A stretch of 64,000 bases of DNA, taken from assembly GCF_008806755.1 (NCBI RefSeq), contig NZ_WAAU01000024.1, forward strand, positions 84,041 to 148,040, read 5' to 3'. Origin of the DNA: Tenacibaculum aiptasiae. Its GTDB lineage: Bacteria > Bacteroidota > Bacteroidia > Flavobacteriales > Flavobacteriaceae. The notes under the pieces were generated by a model. That model was not told the DNA's origin. It did not search any database and saw only the letters and a program-made list of their open reading frames with translations. This document shows positions 46,817 to 55,521 of this stretch, one piece after another. The stretch's first letter is position 1. Each line of letters begins with the position of its first letter. The position numbers and the translations under genes were made by a program.

Positions 46817-47192
46817 CTATTAACCCCTTTGAATAATTAACTACTAGTTAGTTATTATAACCAAGGGGAAATAAAAGGGGAAAAATAAATTTTATTTTCC
46901 CCTTTTTTATTTTTCATAGTTTTAGTTTGTAATTTTATCTTCTAACTCACCTTCCTTTATCCTAGCTTTATGAATGCAGCTATTTATTTTATCAATAAGT
47001 ATAAAATTATAATTTCCTCTAGTATATACAGTTCATTCGGATATATCTAACTCTCTTTCTGTCGTAAGAAAAACATTACTCTTTTCATTTAAACCAGATA
47101 GCTTTCATAAATCCTAAATACTTTTATTATGACTCTATTTCTTCTTTTTTTATTTTAGTATTTTGAATTTAAAAAAATAGTCCCTCAACTGC
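46817..47192. other. Intergenic region after tmRNA, 376 bp
   Basis: Contains a terminator-like hairpin (46873-46908) and otherwise AT-rich sequence with no gene and no visible attachment-site copy of the tmRNA 3' end. Confidence 0.6.
46873..46908 (+). terminator. Terminator downstream of tmRNA
   Basis: Long AAAAGGGGAAAA/TTTTCCCCTTTT hairpin with a T tail, about 57 bp after the tmRNA end. Confidence 0.8.
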
Positions 47193-50100
47193 ATGAAAAA
47201 AGATAAAACAAAAGGTTATTTTGATTTAAACCCTTTAACCCCTTTAGTCTTAGATAAAACACAATATGGTGTTGATACATATCTTAAATCCTTAAAGTTT
47301 GGAATTGACAATAAAGATATTCATAATATAGCATTAACAGGAAGTTATGGTTCAGGTAAAAGTAGTATTCTTAAAACATTCCAAAATCAACATAATGAAT
47401 ATGAATATTTAAATATTTCACTTGCTTCATTTATTGAAGATGAAAAAAAACATGGTGCAGATTTATCAAAAAAGGAAAGTAACGAATTTCAAAAAAAAGT
47501 AGATTCTAATAATAGTATTGATAGAACAATAGAATTAAGTGTTTTACAGCAACTATTCTATAGAGAAGAATATGAGAAAACTCCTTATTCAAGGTTTAGA
47601 AAAATAAAAAATATTAATTCAAATGAGCTAAGTATTAAAGCTCTAATTATCGCATTTTTTATATTAATTACTTACTTTTTATTTGATGATAACTTCTTAA
47701 ACTTCATTTTTAAAGCTAACTCTTTAAAAGTAAAATTTGTTTTATCACTTCTATTTCTTTTTGGGCTGCATGAGATTTTATTATACATTTTTAAATTTTT
47801 TAATCACAACAATATAAATAATTTAAACCTAAAAAAATTTGAAATAGGGCTTAGTAAAGATGATGACGAATCTATTTTAAATAAGCATTTAGATGAAATC
47901 ATTTATTTTTTTGAAGTTACTAATTACAGTGTTGTAATAATTGAAGATTTAGACAGGCTTAAAAACACTTTTATTTTTACAAAGCTTAGAGAAATAAATC
48001 AATTATTAAATAATTCAAAGCAAATAAATAGGTCTATTAACTTTATATATGCTACCAAAGACGAATTATTTAATGAAAAAAGTAGTAGAACAAAATTTTT
48101 TGATTTAATAATTCCAGTAATACCAATAATAAACCCTTATAATTCTAATGATAAAGCTATTGAAATAATAAATAATTTAGGTAAAGAGTTTAAATTAGAC
48201 AATAGTTTTTTAACTGAAATTTGTGTCTATATAGACGACATGCGATTACTAAATAATATTAGTAATGAATACGTAATTTATAGGAAAATTTTAAGTAAAA
48301 AATTAAATCCAGAAAAACTTTTTTCTATTATTGTTTACAAAAACATTCATCCTGATGATTTTTCTCTATTGAATAAAAATAAAGGAGAGCTTTATGAAAT
48401 ATTAAATAGCAAGAATGATTTTAAAGAAAAATTTTTGGATAGAATAAATAATAAAATAAAAAAACTCGAAACTAAAATTGATGATTTAAATGAAGAAAAA
48501 ACAAATAGCTATGAGGAATTAAAATCTATTTATATATATGCTCTATTAAAAAAGTATCCACATCTATTAGCTTTAAAAATAAAAGGAGAAATCATTAGAG
48601 TTAATAATCTCTATAAGGATGAAAACTTTCGTAGATTTAAGAATTCTTCTAAAGAAATTGGTCTCATTTACACAGATGATAATGTTTTTGAATATAGTCG
48701 ACCATATGTTAGTCTAAATAGTGATACAAACATTTTTTCTAAAATAGAAAAAGATTTAAATAATAAAACATTTGATGAACGACATAGATTACTTTTTAAA
48801 AAAGATATTCAGGGTTATCAAGAAAAAATTAGAGAATTAAACATTAAAAAAAATAATATTAAAAAGTTTTTATTCCATGAAATTTATAATCAATTAGATG
48901 AAAATGAAAAACATATTTTAAATAATAAAAGTAATAAAAAGTTAATTTTTTATTTATTAAGAAACAACTATATAAACGAGGACTATTTTGACTACACTTC
49001 TCATTTCCACGGAATTAGCCTAACCACAGAAGAAAATGATTATTTGCAAACTGTTAGAAATGGAGGGGTTCCAGACTATAACTTTTTAATTAGAAATCCT
49101 AGGAATTTTTTAAAAAAACTAAAGAATATTACATTAGAAAAGGAAAGTATTTTTAATAATAGTTTACTTAATTATTTAATTATTAACAAAGATGATTATA
49201 AAAACGAGCTGTCAATATTTATTAAAAGAATTCTTAAATATGATAAAGCTTCCATAACTTTTCTAGATAATTATTTTGACAAAGGAACAGAAGTAAAAGA
49301 ACTTGTCAATATTCTTTGTGAATATAATATTAATTTTTGGGATGTAGTTGATAATAATAATTATTGGAGAAAATCTAAGGAAAGTTATTTTAGTTTGTTA
49401 TTAAAATGTTTAAAACTCGAAGATTTAAAAAAAATTGCTCAAGGATCTTCTTTAAAAGAATTCATCAGTGAGAAATATGATTTTATTAACACTTTTACTA
49501 AAGAAAATTCTATTGAAAAAATTGCTAAATTTTTAACGGGATTAAAAATTAAATTCAAAGAAATTACTCGCCCCAAAAATCATGCAGTTCTATTTAATTA
49601 TGTATATGATAATTATTTATATGAAATAAATTTCTACAACATTACCCTTTTTGCTAATTATTATTTGAAGAATGATTTTGATAATAAAAAATTCCTAACA
49701 AAGAACTACTCATACTTGGCAGAGTCAAACCTTATTAGTTTGTCAAATTATATAGAAATTAATATACAAGACTATTTAGACAACGTCTATCTTAAATTGG
49801 ATAATGAAAAAGAAGAAAAAGAAGAATTTTTAATTAGACTTTTAAATAACTCAAAAATAAATATTAATACGAAAAGAAAGCTTGTTAACGTTAATAAAAC
49901 TAAAATAGTTTCTCTTAAAAATATAAGTGATGAAAATTTAAAAAATCACTTATTTCAACTTAGAAAAATTGAAACTAAATGGGATAATATATTTTCATAT
50001 TATAAACTTTCTGCAAATCAAAAAATTTCAAATAAAGAAAGTATTATGATTTCCCTTGAAAAGTATTTAAATACACCTGAAATCTTTAAAGAGTTGGCTG

Positions 50101-50915
50101 ACAATGAAAGGTTGTATATGAATAAATATGACGAATTAGAAAGAGAAACAATAAATAGTATTTGTGCCAAAATTTTATTAAACGATAACATTACAAATCA
50201 GAGTTTTTGGCATTTAATACATTCCATTACAGAAGTAAATGAAGATTTCCCTTTTGAAAAGTTAAATTATGAAAAAGTTGAAATTTTGGTTATGACTAGA
50301 ATGAAATTTAACTCAAGAAATTATTTAAGCTTGAGAAATAATTACCCTGATTTACATTTGAATTTAATAGAAAAAAATATTGATTTATTTATAGAAAATC
50401 TAAAAAACAATGAATCCCATTATATTGAAGTTAAACAAGACGCTGAAAATTTTCCTTTCAATGTTGATGACTTCAATTTATTATTAAAAAGAAATATAAT
50501 TAATGATAAAAATATTTTTTCACTCTTAGATTTTCTTGACACGAAAGAAATTGTAAAGAATCAAGAACTGACTAATAGAATAGCAGAAATTTTAAGTAAA
50601 ACGGACAGAATGCCTTTCTTTATTGACTTTGATTTAATTTTAGCTATTTTCAAAAATCATAAATCAATAAATAATAAAATAGTTATATTGAATAGATATA
50701 TCAATAGATACAAACCAAAGGAGATAATTAGTTTATTACAGTTATTACCTAATCCCTATAATCAATTGCTGCAAAAAAACAAACGAGTTAAAATTGCATC
50801 CAATAGCGAAAACTCTAGTTTAATTGGAAATTTTCAAGAAAGGAATTTGATATCTTCACATTATTTTGATGGGGATTACATAATAATTAATATGAAAAGA
50901 AAAAAAATAGATTAA
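47193..50915 (+). CDS. KAP/YobI-like membrane P-loop NTPase
   Basis: 1240 residues. Walker A at 50-58 (GSYGSGKSS), then two transmembrane segments (about 148-166 and 181-203) inserted before Walker B at 247-256 (VVIIEDLDRL) and a sensor-like segment INFIYATKDELF (282-293). Helices inserted between Walker A and B and the DLDR motif are the mark of KAP-type NTPases and of the YobI family. The remaining 850 residues are helical, lysine/asparagine-rich and AT-rich, with no recognised enzyme domain. Family members include the F-plasmid phage-exclusion protein PifA, so a defence role is plausible but unproven. It stands alone directly after tmRNA. Confidence 0.8.
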   Translation: MKKDKTKGYFDLNPLTPLVLDKTQYGVDTYLKSLKFGIDNKDIHNIALTGSYGSGKSSILKTFQNQHNEYEYLNISLASFIEDEKKHGADLSKKESNEFQKKVDSNNSIDRTIELSVLQQLFYREEYEKTPYSRFRKIKNINSNELSIKALIIAFFILITYFLFDDNFLNFIFKANSLKVKFVLSLLFLFGLHEILLYIFKFFNHNNINNLNLKKFEIGLSKDDDESILNKHLDEIIYFFEVTNYSVVIIEDLDRLKNTFIFTKLREINQLLNNSKQINRSINFIYATKDELFNEKSSRTKFFDLIIPVIPIINPYNSNDKAIEIINNLGKEFKLDNSFLTEICVYIDDMRLLNNISNEYVIYRKILSKKLNPEKLFSIIVYKNIHPDDFSLLNKNKGELYEILNSKNDFKEKFLDRINNKIKKLETKIDDLNEEKTNSYEELKSIYIYALLKKYPHLLALKIKGEIIRVNNLYKDENFRRFKNSSKEIGLIYTDDNVFEYSRPYVSLNSDTNIFSKIEKDLNNKTFDERHRLLFKKDIQGYQEKIRELNIKKNNIKKFLFHEIYNQLDENEKHILNNKSNKKLIFYLLRNNYINEDYFDYTSHFHGISLTTEENDYLQTVRNGGVPDYNFLIRNPRNFLKKLKNITLEKESIFNNSLLNYLIINKDDYKNELSIFIKRILKYDKASITFLDNYFDKGTEVKELVNILCEYNINFWDVVDNNNYWRKSKESYFSLLLKCLKLEDLKKIAQGSSLKEFISEKYDFINTFTKENSIEKIAKFLTGLKIKFKEITRPKNHAVLFNYVYDNYLYEINFYNITLFANYYLKNDFDNKKFLTKNYSYLAESNLISLSNYIEINIQDYLDNVYLKLDNEKEEKEEFLIRLLNNSKININTKRKLVNVNKTKIVSLKNISDENLKNHLFQLRKIETKWDNIFSYYKLSANQKISNKESIMISLEKYLNTPEIFKELADNERLYMNKYDELERETINSICAKILLNDNITNQSFWHLIHSITEVNEDFPFEKLNYEKVEILVMTRMKFNSRNYLSLRNNYPDLHLNLIEKNIDLFIENLKNNESHYIEVKQDAENFPFNVDDFNLLLKRNIINDKNIFSLLDFLDTKEIVKNQELTNRIAEILSKTDRMPFFIDFDLILAIFKNHKSINNKIVILNRYINRYKPKEIISLLQLLPNPYNQLLQKNKRVKIASNSENSSLIGNFQERNLISSHYFDGDYIIINMKRKKID

Positions 50916-51016
50916 TATGAAACCTTTTCTAAATTTCGAGTTATAAACAAGTTATAATTTTCTAAGCAAACTTCTGTTCATTTTTTATATTCTTCTTACT
51001 ATAATTCAACAGTTGG

Positions 51017-51119
51017 ATTCTTAAACAAAAAAAGAGGTTATCACCTCCAGACACCTCTTTTCTATAACAACATTAAATTCCTAATAAAGTAATTTATTGT
51101 AATTATTAATTTTATTATA
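51017..51119. repeat. Noncoding repeat, copy A
   Basis: Starts GATTCTTAAA, contains an AAAAGAGGT...ACCTCTTTT hairpin (51036-51061) around TATCACCTCCAGAC, and continues with AACATTAAATTCCTAATAAAG and TTGTAATTATTAAT. Copies at 53591 (B) and 53751 (C) share the same order of segments. A and C agree almost exactly across the hairpin. Confidence 0.75.
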
Positions 51120-51206
51120 TAAATCACATATTTTGCATAATTAAGACATTCTGTTCTGCCCTATTGTTACCTATTCAGAAAAACACAAAAGATAACCTCA
51201 AGACAT

Positions 51207-51214
51207 TATATTTG
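51207..51214 (+). promoter_or_regulatory. Probable -7 box of the secreted protein gene
   Basis: TATATTTG matches TAnnTTTG exactly, 20 bp before the ATG at 51234; a GGAG ribosome-binding-like stretch follows it. No -33 element is clear. Confidence 0.45.
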
Positions 51215-51233
51215 CTATAAAAAGATTGGAGAA

Positions 51234-51893
51234 ATGAAACGTAAATTAATTATCCTACTAATTGTTCTAAGTAATCTTCCTAGTTTTTCACAAACAATAG
51301 CTGATTTTTTTATAACAGTACCGGATAGTTCCATGATGAGCTTATCTAAAGAAAAAAGAAAACAAATTTTGAGATATTCATCCGATAACTTAACAAAAAA
51401 AGACGCTTACAAGGATTTAAGAGATAGTAAAAACCTTTATGCTTTTGATATTTTCGATAAAAAAAATGGGTACCTAAGAATGATTGGTGCATTTGAAGGT
51501 CAAGTCCAAATGTGTTATTGGAATTTAAAAAATGGTAACAAATTAATTGCCATATATATTGAGGGCTGTGGACCTGTATGCTATATAGAACAATTTGATT
51601 TCTATGAATATGATGGCGTAAAATTCAATCCCATTAACTGGAAATCTATAATCCCAGAGATTTATAATGATTTTCTTGGAGCTGATTATAAAAAGAAACT
51701 AAAAACATTAAAAGAGCAAGATATTTTGGCTACTCTATTATTTGAGTTACCTAGAAATGGTAAAAACATTATAGGGAAATGGGGAAATGAAGATTCTCAA
51801 AAAGTTTATAGAAATTTTAGTATTGGCGATCGAATGAATTTGAAGTGGAATGATGGTAGTTTTTTAAAAGGAAACATCTACTGGAAAAAATAA
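51234..51893 (+). CDS. Secreted protein of unknown function
   Basis: 219 residues with a signal peptide ending PSFSQ. The mature part is small and soluble, with FDIFDKKNGYLRMIG, a cysteine-containing segment YIEGCGPVCYIEQFDFY and a basic C-terminus. A GGAG stretch precedes the ATG, an unusual help to translation in this genome. I recognise no domain. A terminator-like hairpin (AAAAGCCACCC... about 51919-51945) lies between it and the next gene. Confidence 0.75.
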   Translation: MKRKLIILLIVLSNLPSFSQTIADFFITVPDSSMMSLSKEKRKQILRYSSDNLTKKDAYKDLRDSKNLYAFDIFDKKNGYLRMIGAFEGQVQMCYWNLKNGNKLIAIYIEGCGPVCYIEQFDFYEYDGVKFNPINWKSIIPEIYNDFLGADYKKKLKTLKEQDILATLLFELPRNGKNIIGKWGNEDSQKVYRNFSIGDRMNLKWNDGSFLKGNIYWKK

Positions 51894-51954
51894 ACTGGAA
51901 ACCTATATCCATAAATTTAAAAGCCACCCTATTGTTAGAATGGCTTTTTTTGAA

Positions 51955-53502
51955 TTATTTACAATTAGAATTAATTCCTTTGAAAAACGCTAATCTATAA
52001 GCGGTTTCATGACCAATTTTTTGTGACATCCACTCCTTCCAGTTATTTGAGTTTTTATCCGTTGGTTCGCTACCCAACACACAATTCCCAGTTAGCATAG
52101 TATACATATATGCTGCTGTGGCTTTATCTAAGTTTCCATGCATATGCCAGTTATCGCTATAAGCAGATTGAGAAGGAATCGCTTCTTTAAGCTGAGCATA
52201 CAAAGTACGAATAGGTATAGCACGTGCATTTGGTAATTCAGATTTTCTAACCATATATAATGCAGTACCTAAATCTGTACTATTATTTGTTTCGTTATAA
52301 CGTTTATCTAAACCATAAAGCATTGATGTATTTCCATGGTTACCATTGTCTTGCATAGGGAATCCAAAAGAAAAATCGAATTTAGTTGGATCAATTTTAT
52401 AACGTTTGTTAGGTTCAAAATTTGTATTAGCCCTTCCATAATTAAAATTAATAGGAGGTGTACCGTTCTTTACAAGAGTTCTACTTGATTTATTAAAAAC
52501 CCATTTTAATCCATTTAAAATACCATTTTCAGAACTAGTACCAGTATGATTGTAGTTTAATACATTATCACTTATATCACAATTCATAAAAGGTGATATA
52601 AAAGTAGGATTACCAGAATAATGCTCCTTATTTTTTTCTTCATTTTTAGTTTTTAAAACAATATCTGCAATACTATTATCATATTCATATTTTGAAGTTG
52701 TAGCATTTTTATCTAAAATATGAGTATAAATAGCAGCAGCTGCTAAATAAGCTCCATTTGGAGTTGGATGCGTTGTAGCTTTATCTTTTTTTGAACTTGG
52801 TAGATTTTTCCAAGACAATCCAGCAGGAATAGTTTCTATGTCTGTACCATCAGCTGTACGATAGGTATATTCTGAAAAATGATTTATTGAAGCAGTTAAA
52901 GTTTCATCTTTAGACCATTGCATTAAAAGTAAAGGTTTAGCTCCACCTTCAGCAACTTTTTGGGCAATTTTATGAACACCTAAAGAATAGTATCCTGGTA
53001 ATTTAGCAATGATATATGGGTCGGCAGTAATTACAACATAATCCCATTTTTTAGCATCTTTACTCGCTAAATTATTAAATCTTTTTTCTTGATTTTCTGG
53101 CCAGTAGTAATATTGTAATAAAGAATGTGCATAATGATTTTCATTATATGTATTCACACTTTGACCTAAACCATAAGTAACTACTTTACTTTTATAAATA
53201 TCTTCAAAAGAAATAGTTACATCTAAGTTATGAGACGCATCTTGTGTTAGAATATTCTTTAACTCCTCTCCTATTTTATCTGAAGAGAATGCACTAACAC
53301 TAGAATTTATAGATTTACTTGATCCAATGATTAGAATATTAAGTTTTCCATCTTTATTTATATCAGCATTAACCGTTGTATTAGGAGGAGGATTTTGATC
53401 AGATGGCAATGAAGAATCATCTGAACAACCTGTAAGAAACAGCAATAATGTAGTTAAATAAATTAACTTTAAGGGGTTGTAGAAAAAAGGGGTAGTTTTC
53501 AT
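51955..53502 (-). CDS. SGNH-hydrolase-like lipoprotein
   Basis: 515 residues. Lipobox FLTGCSDD; calcium-like DINKDGKLN near 50. The hydrolase-like core has LNILIIGSSKSI (the nucleophile block reads GSS instead of GDS), WDYVVITADPYI, and the end block THPTPNGAYLAAAAIYTHIL, which supplies the catalytic His. The C-terminal half is unusual (W-rich, ends INSNCK). Likely a surface lipoprotein hydrolase of the SGNH/GDSL kind; the changed Ser block leaves activity open. Confidence 0.7.
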   Translation of the reverse strand: MKTTPFFYNPLKLIYLTTLLLFLTGCSDDSSLPSDQNPPPNTTVNADINKDGKLNILIIGSSKSINSSVSAFSSDKIGEELKNILTQDASHNLDVTISFEDIYKSKVVTYGLGQSVNTYNENHYAHSLLQYYYWPENQEKRFNNLASKDAKKWDYVVITADPYIIAKLPGYYSLGVHKIAQKVAEGGAKPLLLMQWSKDETLTASINHFSEYTYRTADGTDIETIPAGLSWKNLPSSKKDKATTHPTPNGAYLAAAAIYTHILDKNATTSKYEYDNSIADIVLKTKNEEKNKEHYSGNPTFISPFMNCDISDNVLNYNHTGTSSENGILNGLKWVFNKSSRTLVKNGTPPINFNYGRANTNFEPNKRYKIDPTKFDFSFGFPMQDNGNHGNTSMLYGLDKRYNETNNSTDLGTALYMVRKSELPNARAIPIRTLYAQLKEAIPSQSAYSDNWHMHGNLDKATAAYMYTMLTGNCVLGSEPTDKNSNNWKEWMSQKIGHETAYRLAFFKGINSNCK

Positions 53503-53590
53503 AAGTTTTTTAAATATAAAATAATAAATATGAAATCTTATATAATATTTTTCAACTACAGTTTATAAATAGATGTTATGTATTATAACT

Positions 53591-53740
53591 GATTCTTAAA
53601 TAAAAAAAGTTATCAACTCAAGACAACTCTTTTCTTTGATAACATTAAATTCTTAAAAAGTAATTTGTTTTATATTATAGCTGATTTCACCATATAAAAC
53701 GATTGAGTTTTTATTTACCCTACTAAAAAATATAGTTTTT
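53591..53740. repeat. Noncoding repeat, copy B
   Basis: Same order as copy A: GATTCTTAAA, a hairpin region AAAGTTATCAACTCAAGAC then AACTCTTTT, AACATTAAATTCTT, TAATTTGTTTTATATTATAG, then GAGTTTTTATTTACCCTA as in copy C. The hairpin half-sites have changed (AGT instead of GAGGT), so it is the most diverged. Confidence 0.7.
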
Positions 53741-53750
53741 AAAAGGGTGA

Positions 53751-53900
53751 TTGAATTCTTAAAATAAGAAAAGAGGTTATCACCTCCAGACACCTCTTTT
53801 CTATGACAACATTTAATTCTTGATAAAGTAATTTGTTGTAATTATTAATTTCATTGTATAAAACAACCAAGTTTTTATTTACCCTAATAAATAATATATT
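53751..53900. repeat. Noncoding repeat, copy C
   Basis: Nearly exact match to copy A across GAGGTTATCACCTCCAGACA and ATAAAGTAATTTGTTGTAAT, and to copy B across CAAGTTTTTATTTACCCTAA. Lies just before the first peptide element. Confidence 0.75.
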
Positions 53901-53940
53901 TTTAATTTATTATTCATAGTACGTGTAAACTTTAGTTAAA

Positions 53941-53967
53941 TAAGGTTTTCCCTTACTTATTTTACGG
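53941..53967 (+). promoter_or_regulatory. Peptide-associated element, copy 1
   Basis: TAAGG-N5-CCTTA-N7-TACGG: TAAGG at 53941, CCTTA at 53951, TACGG at 53963. It contains an inverted repeat (TAAGG/CCTTA) and a 22-bp direct repeat (TAAGG to TACGG). It ends 59 bp before the peptide ATG. Copies with the same spacing are at 55435 and 57916. Confidence 0.7.
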
Positions 53968-54026
53968 GACAAACACATCTGTTTGATTTTTAAATATTTA
54001 GATTTAAAAAATCTAAACTTCAAATT

Positions 54027-54191
54027 ATGATAAAGAACATCTCAAATCTTGGCAACATGCTTAGTAAGCAAGATCAGCAATCAATTAATGGAGGAGCCTC
54101 ACAATGTTTTAAATATTGTAATCCTCAAGGACAATACATATTTTTTTGTCCTCCACACTGGGATCCAGTTAACATGGGACCATGTCCTTAA
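54027..54191 (+). CDS. Double-glycine leader peptide precursor, cysteine-rich, copy 1
   Basis: 54 residues. Leader MIKNISNLGNMLSKQDQQSI ending NGG at 21-23 is of the bacteriocin/GG type cut by C39 peptidase-containing transporters. The 31-residue core ASQCFKYCNPQGQYIFFCPP... ends GPCP and has four cysteines (27, 31, 41, 53). A precursor with the same leader pattern is encoded at 55522. It is preceded by the 22-bp-repeat element and followed by a hairpin with a TTCG loop. No exporter is in the window. A secreted antimicrobial or signalling peptide is the likely role; other uses are possible. Confidence 0.85.
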   Translation: MIKNISNLGNMLSKQDQQSINGGASQCFKYCNPQGQYIFFCPPHWDPVNMGPCP

Positions 54192-54198
54192 AAATAAT

Positions 54199-54224
54199 AG
54201 CGGACTTCGGTTCGCTTTTCTTTT
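54199..54224 (+). terminator. Terminator after peptide 1
   Basis: AGCGGAC-TTCG-GTTCGCT stem-loop with T-rich tail, 8 bp after the stop. It resembles the hairpin after peptide 2 (GCGAAC/GTTCGC). Confidence 0.8.
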
Positions 54225-54307
54225 ATTATACTCTTTATACTACTGCTATTTCCAGTCTCTTTTGTAACGTTTTACTTCTTATAATGACTAATAATTAAAT
54301 TGCAATT

Positions 54308-54535
54308 ATGAAACCCCAAAAAGAGAAAAGAATTTCCGATTACGATACAACTGGTGAACTAGGTTTTAATGAAATGATTGGTGCTATTTTTTATATGTTT
54401 CTAGGAAGATTAACGAAAGACTACAAGTATTATCATCAACTAAAATTTCAAAAGAAAAATATCATTACTGGTTACTTCTTAAAGCTTTTTATTGTTTTTG
54501 GATCAATAATATTATTCTATTTTTTGTTGTTTTAA
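54308..54535 (+). CDS. Small membrane protein next to the peptide gene
   Basis: 75 residues. A charged, probably cytoplasmic N-terminus (KEKRISDYDTTGELGFNEMIG), a KDYKYYHQLKFQKKN basic stretch, and a C-terminal transmembrane helix (about 53-75). It starts 84 bp after the peptide terminator, same strand. Small membrane proteins next to bacteriocin genes often give immunity; this is position-based inference. Confidence 0.65.
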   Translation: MKPQKEKRISDYDTTGELGFNEMIGAIFYMFLGRLTKDYKYYHQLKFQKKNIITGYFLKLFIVFGSIILFYFLLF

Positions 54536-54575
54536 CTACAGACCTCTTTTATTTTGATTTTACTATTTTCGCTTT

Positions 54576-54770
54576 ATGAAAAACAGCTATAATCAACTTA
54601 ATATAGAATATGTAGAAACTAAAAAAGTTTCTCTCAGAATTAAATATATTGCTATTTTATTTGCTATAATTTTTACATTTATTCCTTTGGCCGAACTCAT
54701 TAATGATTTTGATTATAATTATATTGTATCATATTATTATACATTTGGATGTTTGGGACCTATTAAATAA
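54576..54770 (+). CDS. Small membrane protein, unknown
   Basis: 64 residues. Basic stretch (VETKKVSLRIK) then one strongly hydrophobic helix (about 27-42) followed by NYIVSYYYTFGCLGPIK. No recognisable family. Same strand and 40 bp after the previous small gene, so probably transcribed with it. Confidence 0.5.
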   Translation: MKNSYNQLNIEYVETKKVSLRIKYIAILFAIIFTFIPLAELINDFDYNYIVSYYYTFGCLGPIK

Positions 54771-54802
54771 CCCACTGTTTTTAACGTTTGTATATTAGCT
54801 TT

Positions 54803-55060
54803 ATGTTCCTATTCAACTTTCCTTTCATTATTTCTATCTTTGGAAAAAATATTTTGAAGATCTATCCTATATTAGCATTGCTGCTTCTACTTCCTTTTGT
54901 TCTTTTCGTTCCTGGTTTAATTTATTCTTTTTTAAATAAATTTTTAAAAAACAGCTACCTTAAGAAGGTTCAAAAATTTATAACTTTTATTATTTACTTA
55001 GTTTTATTCGTTATATATGTTGAATATATTTTAAAGTTAGATTTTTATACTTTTATTTAA
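54803..55060 (+). CDS. Small multi-helix membrane protein, unknown
   Basis: 85 residues from ATG 54803 (a TTG at 54788 is an alternative). Two strongly hydrophobic regions (1-45 with a Pro-rich break, and 60-85), separated by basic NKFLKNSYLKKVQKF. Candidate immunity or envelope protein by position only. Confidence 0.5.
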   Translation: MFLFNFPFIISIFGKNILKIYPILALLLLLPFVLFVPGLIYSFLNKFLKNSYLKKVQKFITFIIYLVLFVIYVEYILKLDFYTFI

Positions 55061-55072
55061 TTACAATCAACT

Positions 55073-55100
55073 AACAACACTTATTAGTGTTGTTGTTTTT
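55073..55100 (+). terminator. Terminator after the small membrane genes
   Basis: AACAACACT/AGTGTTGTT stem, TATT loop, T tail; about 12 bp after the previous stop. Confidence 0.85.
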
Positions 55101-55112
55101 TAGTTTTGATTC

Positions 55113-55409
55113 ATGAAAGGAAAAATTAAAATCACTATTTTAGAAGTAATAATTGCTTTTATCATATCTAAATCTTTGATTTATTTCGATATAGACTATA
55201 TACATAAATTATTAAGCTTTTTTAGTTTAGATATAAATGATTCTAATACATATAGAATTTGGTTTATAATACTTTCGCTTTGTACTCTTTTATTTTTTAT
55301 CTTTTCTAAAACAATAAAACAACCCAAATTGAAATTTTTATTAGATAGCCTATTATATATTATACTTTACACAACTTGGTTAACTATTTTGTTTTTAAGT
55401 TATTTGTAA
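55113..55409 (+). CDS. Small membrane protein with three or four helices, unknown
   Basis: 98 residues: hydrophobic segments about 8-25, 45-62 and 75-98, with a central charged loop (KTIKQPKLK). Starts 13 bp after a terminator and ends 26 bp before the second peptide-associated element, so it has its own transcript start or is read through. No family recognised. Confidence 0.5.
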   Translation: MKGKIKITILEVIIAFIISKSLIYFDIDYIHKLLSFFSLDINDSNTYRIWFIILSLCTLLFFIFSKTIKQPKLKFLLDSLLYIILYTTWLTILFLSYL

Positions 55410-55434
55410 CACTACACTATTTACATTAGTTAAA

Positions 55435-55461
55435 TAAGGCAAACCCTTACTATTTCTACGG
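55435..55461 (+). promoter_or_regulatory. Peptide-associated element, copy 2
   Basis: TAAGG-CAAAC-CCTTA-N7-TACGG with the same spacing as copy 1 (TAAGG 55435, CCTTA 55445, TACGG 55457), preceded by TTAGTTAAA as in copy 1. It ends 60 bp before the second peptide ATG. Confidence 0.7.
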
Positions 55462-55521
55462 TTTTTTCTTATTGATTTAATTATTTACTATTTAAATTTA
55501 ATGCATTAAAACCCTCAAATT

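Larger units (their letters stand above)
50916..51233. other. Intergenic region, 318 bp, with repeat copy A
   Basis: No gene. Contains copy A of a three-copy noncoding repeat (51017-51119) and, near the right end, a promoter-like TATATTTG at 51207-51214. Confidence 0.6.
53503..54026. other. Intergenic region, 524 bp, with repeats B and C and element 1
   Basis: No gene. Holds repeat copies B and C and the first peptide-associated element just before the first double-glycine peptide gene. Confidence 0.6.

Noticed and set aside
54049..54267. 72-codon frame overlapping peptide 1 in another frame
   Set aside because: The GG-leader peptide with terminator, element and paralogue is far better supported; this frame has no such support and runs through the terminator.
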